Source of the DNA: Eutrophocola sp964601805
Lineage (GTDB): Bacteria > Pseudomonadota > Gammaproteobacteria > Pseudomonadales > Pseudohongiellaceae
Length of the DNA: 43,159 nt
Direction of reading: 5' to 3'
Assembly (NCBI GenBank): GCA_964601805.1
Contig: CAZROW010000021.1
Location: 1-43,159 of the forward strand
In this document: piece after piece, positions 41,476 through 43,159 of the stretch
Position numbering within the stretch: the stretch's first letter is position 1
Layout of the letters: every line of letters begins with the position of its first letter
Program-made: the position numbers and the translations under genes
Notes under the pieces: generated by a model
Told to the model about the DNA's origin: nothing
Seen by the model: the letters and a program-made list of their open reading frames with translations, nothing else
Database searches by the model: none

Positions 41476-43159
41476 TCACCGCTCAACACAGGTAAAACTG
41501 TCCGCACTGTTGATATCCCCACGCCCGTTATAACGCGGCCATGCCGGGTAATGACACACCGGACGTGTGCGTCCGGCGGTGTCAGCATTTTCATCAATAG
41601 CTTGCAGCGTCCCCGGTGCCTGGCCGTTTTCCACCCAGTCTTCCAGGGCATCCAGGCTCGAGAGGCGGGCATTGAACACACCGGTCACATGGCCCATGCC
41701 GGGAATGGTGTAAAACTTCACGAAGTCGCCGAGCCCCTCATCGTAACGGTTCTGCAAACGCTCCCAGTACTGGATGGAGCTGTACACGGGAATGTAGTCA
41801 TCAACACGGCCGTGAAAATAGATGAGCTTGCCGCCGTTGTCGCGAAAGCGATCAAGATTGACGCTGTTGGCACTGATCAGTTCCACCAGTTCGCCAATGC
41901 GGCCGGCATACTGCGCCGGATCAAACTCGTTCATGGTATCCAGGGTCAGGTCCTGGGCAATGGCATAGCGCGGCGTGGCATCACCGGGACCATACTGCAG
42001 TGCCTGGGTCGGACCCTCGGCACCCAGGTTGGGACCGCCACCATCAAAGAATGTGGAACCTTCAAAGGGCGTCCACTTGGGAAAGATGGAGGTCAGCTCA
42101 TCATCGGCAAAGACACTGAAGCCCAGGTCGTATTCCTCATCAAAGACGTTCAACGCTTCGATCTGCGCATCGGACAGGCAGCGATCGCTGGTATCGGCAC
42201 CATTGTCACAGCGAACCGGGTTGCTGGAATCCAGCTTGCGGAAATCCTGTGTTTCTTCCAGGCAGGCACTGACATTACTGATGATGCCGTCCTCGGCGCG
42301 GTCGAGATCATCACAGACCGCATAGATCGCATCGACAAAATTGGTGATCTTGGCCGGGCTGATCCAGCTGTCACCGTCATTGGCCAACAGGGCCCGGGCA
42401 TATTTATTGGCGGAAAGGTGCAGCATCACCACGTTATGGGCGGGATAGCCGGCCACCGCGCCATGGTAGTCATCCGGGTAGCGCTGGATGGCATCAAATG
42501 CCTCATGACCACCCTGAGAGCCGCCAATGAAATAGTTGTACTGCGACGCCGTACCGTAACGGGCCTGCACCAGGTGCATGGCCACGTCATGGGTTTTCTT
42601 GATCTGTTCATGGCCGTAGTTGCGCAGCGCTTCCTCGTAGAGAAAGAAGCTGCCGTCAAAACCCGGCAGGCGCGACTTGTGACCCGAGTCGCTGCCCAGC
42701 GTGACATAACCGCGTGCCAGCGGCGTGGGTTCGGAAGAAGGCTGCTTGGCATAACGGCCCAGGCCGGTGACCACCCTGCCATTAAAACCACCGCCGCCCA
42801 GTTGCAGGGACTTGCCGTTCCAGTTGCTGGGCAGGTTCACCTGGAATTCGATATCCGGTGCGTTGTAGGTCACCGGGTGGATATTGCCCATGACCTTGCA
42901 GAACTCCCCGTTCTGGTTGTCTCGCGCATTGGCACGCATGAACTCGGTAGCAAATATGGTCGCCCCGGTGGTTTCCAGGCCAATGGCAGAAGCCGGCACA
43001 GACAAACCGTTGAGGGCTGCGCAGGCATCAGCAGCCGACAGGGAGGCCAGTTTCGGCCGCCAGGGATTGTCAGCGTCCTGGGCATGGGCAGCCGCACTGA
43101 AGGTCAGTGCGGCAAGAGGCAAGAGACAAGAGGCAAGGCCTAAGCGTCTGGCATGATTA
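41476..43159 (-). CDS. Tannase/feruloyl esterase family hydrolase (5' end beyond window)
   Basis: An exported alpha/beta-hydrolase of the tannase/feruloyl esterase family, which cleaves esters of plant phenolic acids or similar aromatics (some members hydrolyse MHET). Evidence: VTLGSDSGH, the nucleophile elbow GGSQGGHEAF, PDDYHGAVAGYPA, the catalytic Asp/His region HGRVDDYIPV and IPGMGHVTG, many Cys typical of the family, and a C-terminal CHYPAWPRYNG. A TTG at 43122 opens the frame, but the sequence upstream reads ARRLGLASCLLPLAALTFS, a complete signal-peptide n- and h-region, so the true start lies past the right edge. About 560 residues are visible. The substrate is not determined. Confidence 0.88.
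   Translation of the reverse strand, partial: NHARRLGLASCLLPLAALTFSAAAHAQDADNPWRPKLASLSAADACAALNGLSVPASAIGLETTGATIFATEFMRANARDNQNGEFCKVMGNIHPVTYNAPDIEFQVNLPSNWNGKSLQLGGGGFNGRVVTGLGRYAKQPSSEPTPLARGYVTLGSDSGHKSRLPGFDGSFFLYEEALRNYGHEQIKKTHDVAMHLVQARYGTASQYNYFIGGSQGGHEAFDAIQRYPDDYHGAVAGYPAHNVVMLHLSANKYARALLANDGDSWISPAKITNFVDAIYAVCDDLDRAEDGIISNVSACLEETQDFRKLDSSNPVRCDNGADTSDRCLSDAQIEALNVFDEEYDLGFSVFADDELTSIFPKWTPFEGSTFFDGGGPNLGAEGPTQALQYGPGDATPRYAIAQDLTLDTMNEFDPAQYAGRIGELVELISANSVNLDRFRDNGGKLIYFHGRVDDYIPVYSSIQYWERLQNRYDEGLGDFVKFYTIPGMGHVTGVFNARLSSLDALEDWVENGQAPGTLQAIDENADTAGRTRPVCHYPAWPRYNGRGDINSADSFTCVER
43111..43138. repeat. Heptad repeat encoding the signal-peptide core
   Basis: Four 7-bp units (GGCAAGA, GGCAAGA, GACAAGA, GGCAAGG) lie inside the tannase-family gene. 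Translated on the minus strand they encode the hydrophobic LASCLLPL part of the signal peptide. The unit shares the CTTG core of the array at 36770-36818. Confidence 0.8.

Noticed and set aside
41551..43143. 530-codon plus-strand open frame opposite the tannase-family gene
   Set aside because: Antisense shadow; the minus-strand frame has clear catalytic motifs and this one has none.

Overview
The window looks like part of a marine-type gammaproteobacterial chromosome, probably a draft or metagenome-assembled genome, because it carries a 100-N scaffold gap. The backbone gene order is the one known from Pseudomonas, Cellvibrionales and enterics. On the minus strand, reading from higher to lower coordinates, it is grpE-dnaK-dnaJ-dapB-carA-carB-greA, then rlmE-ftsH-folP-glmM-tpiA-secG-tRNA-Leu-tRNA-fMet. 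yhbY, recN, fur, bamE, rnfH, ratA and smpB sit in their usual places. The accessory genes (DUF1592/DUF1552 pair, exported PQQ-cytochrome protein, DUF6152 protein, egtBD) suit an aerobic heterotroph. I lean to a Cellvibrionales-like lineage, but this is inference from gene order only.

Region by region. 1-1010 is a tRNA-flank region: an intact initiator tRNA, two decayed tRNA relics and a modular hairpin repeat. 1011-8300 holds the protein export, glycolysis, cell-wall precursor, folate, membrane protease and ribosome-maturation genes. The scaffold gap at 2622-2721 is flanked by the same 55 bp on both sides, so it is probably an unmerged contig overlap and glmM is intact. 8384-18630 holds greA, carAB, dapB and the DnaK chaperone system. 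grpE has a near-consensus sigma-32 promoter, dnaK a weaker one, and an intrinsic terminator lies between dnaK and dnaJ. 18633-24346 holds recN, fur, bamE, rnfH, ratA, a Na+-coupled transporter and smpB.

24396-36618 is accessory: nine consecutive genes, all predicted to be exported. They are a metallo-beta-lactamase-fold hydrolase, a Tat-exported DUF1552 protein, a diheme DUF1592-type cytochrome, a periplasmic ankyrin protein, a DsbA-like protein with a CPEC motif, a cytochrome/PQQ beta-propeller dehydrogenase, a DUF6152 protein, an unnamed 258-residue protein and an M20 amidohydrolase. The minus-strand subset (ankyrin, DUF1592, DUF1552, hydrolase) looks like one operon with a terminator before the last gene. 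This block is the best candidate for an undescribed periplasmic redox or degradation system; its substrate cannot be read from sequence. 36884-39696 is an ergothioneine pair (egtB, egtD) followed by an Asp/Glu-racemase-like gene. 39729-43159 holds a DUF427 protein, an MFS transporter and a tannase/feruloyl-esterase-family hydrolase whose start lies beyond the right edge.

Two classes of small repeat run through the intergenic spaces. One is a family of at least nine REP-like hairpins with a GTAG foot, several in inverted pairs (BIME-like). The other is heptanucleotide tandem repeats at gene ends, leaders and even within a signal-peptide coding region.
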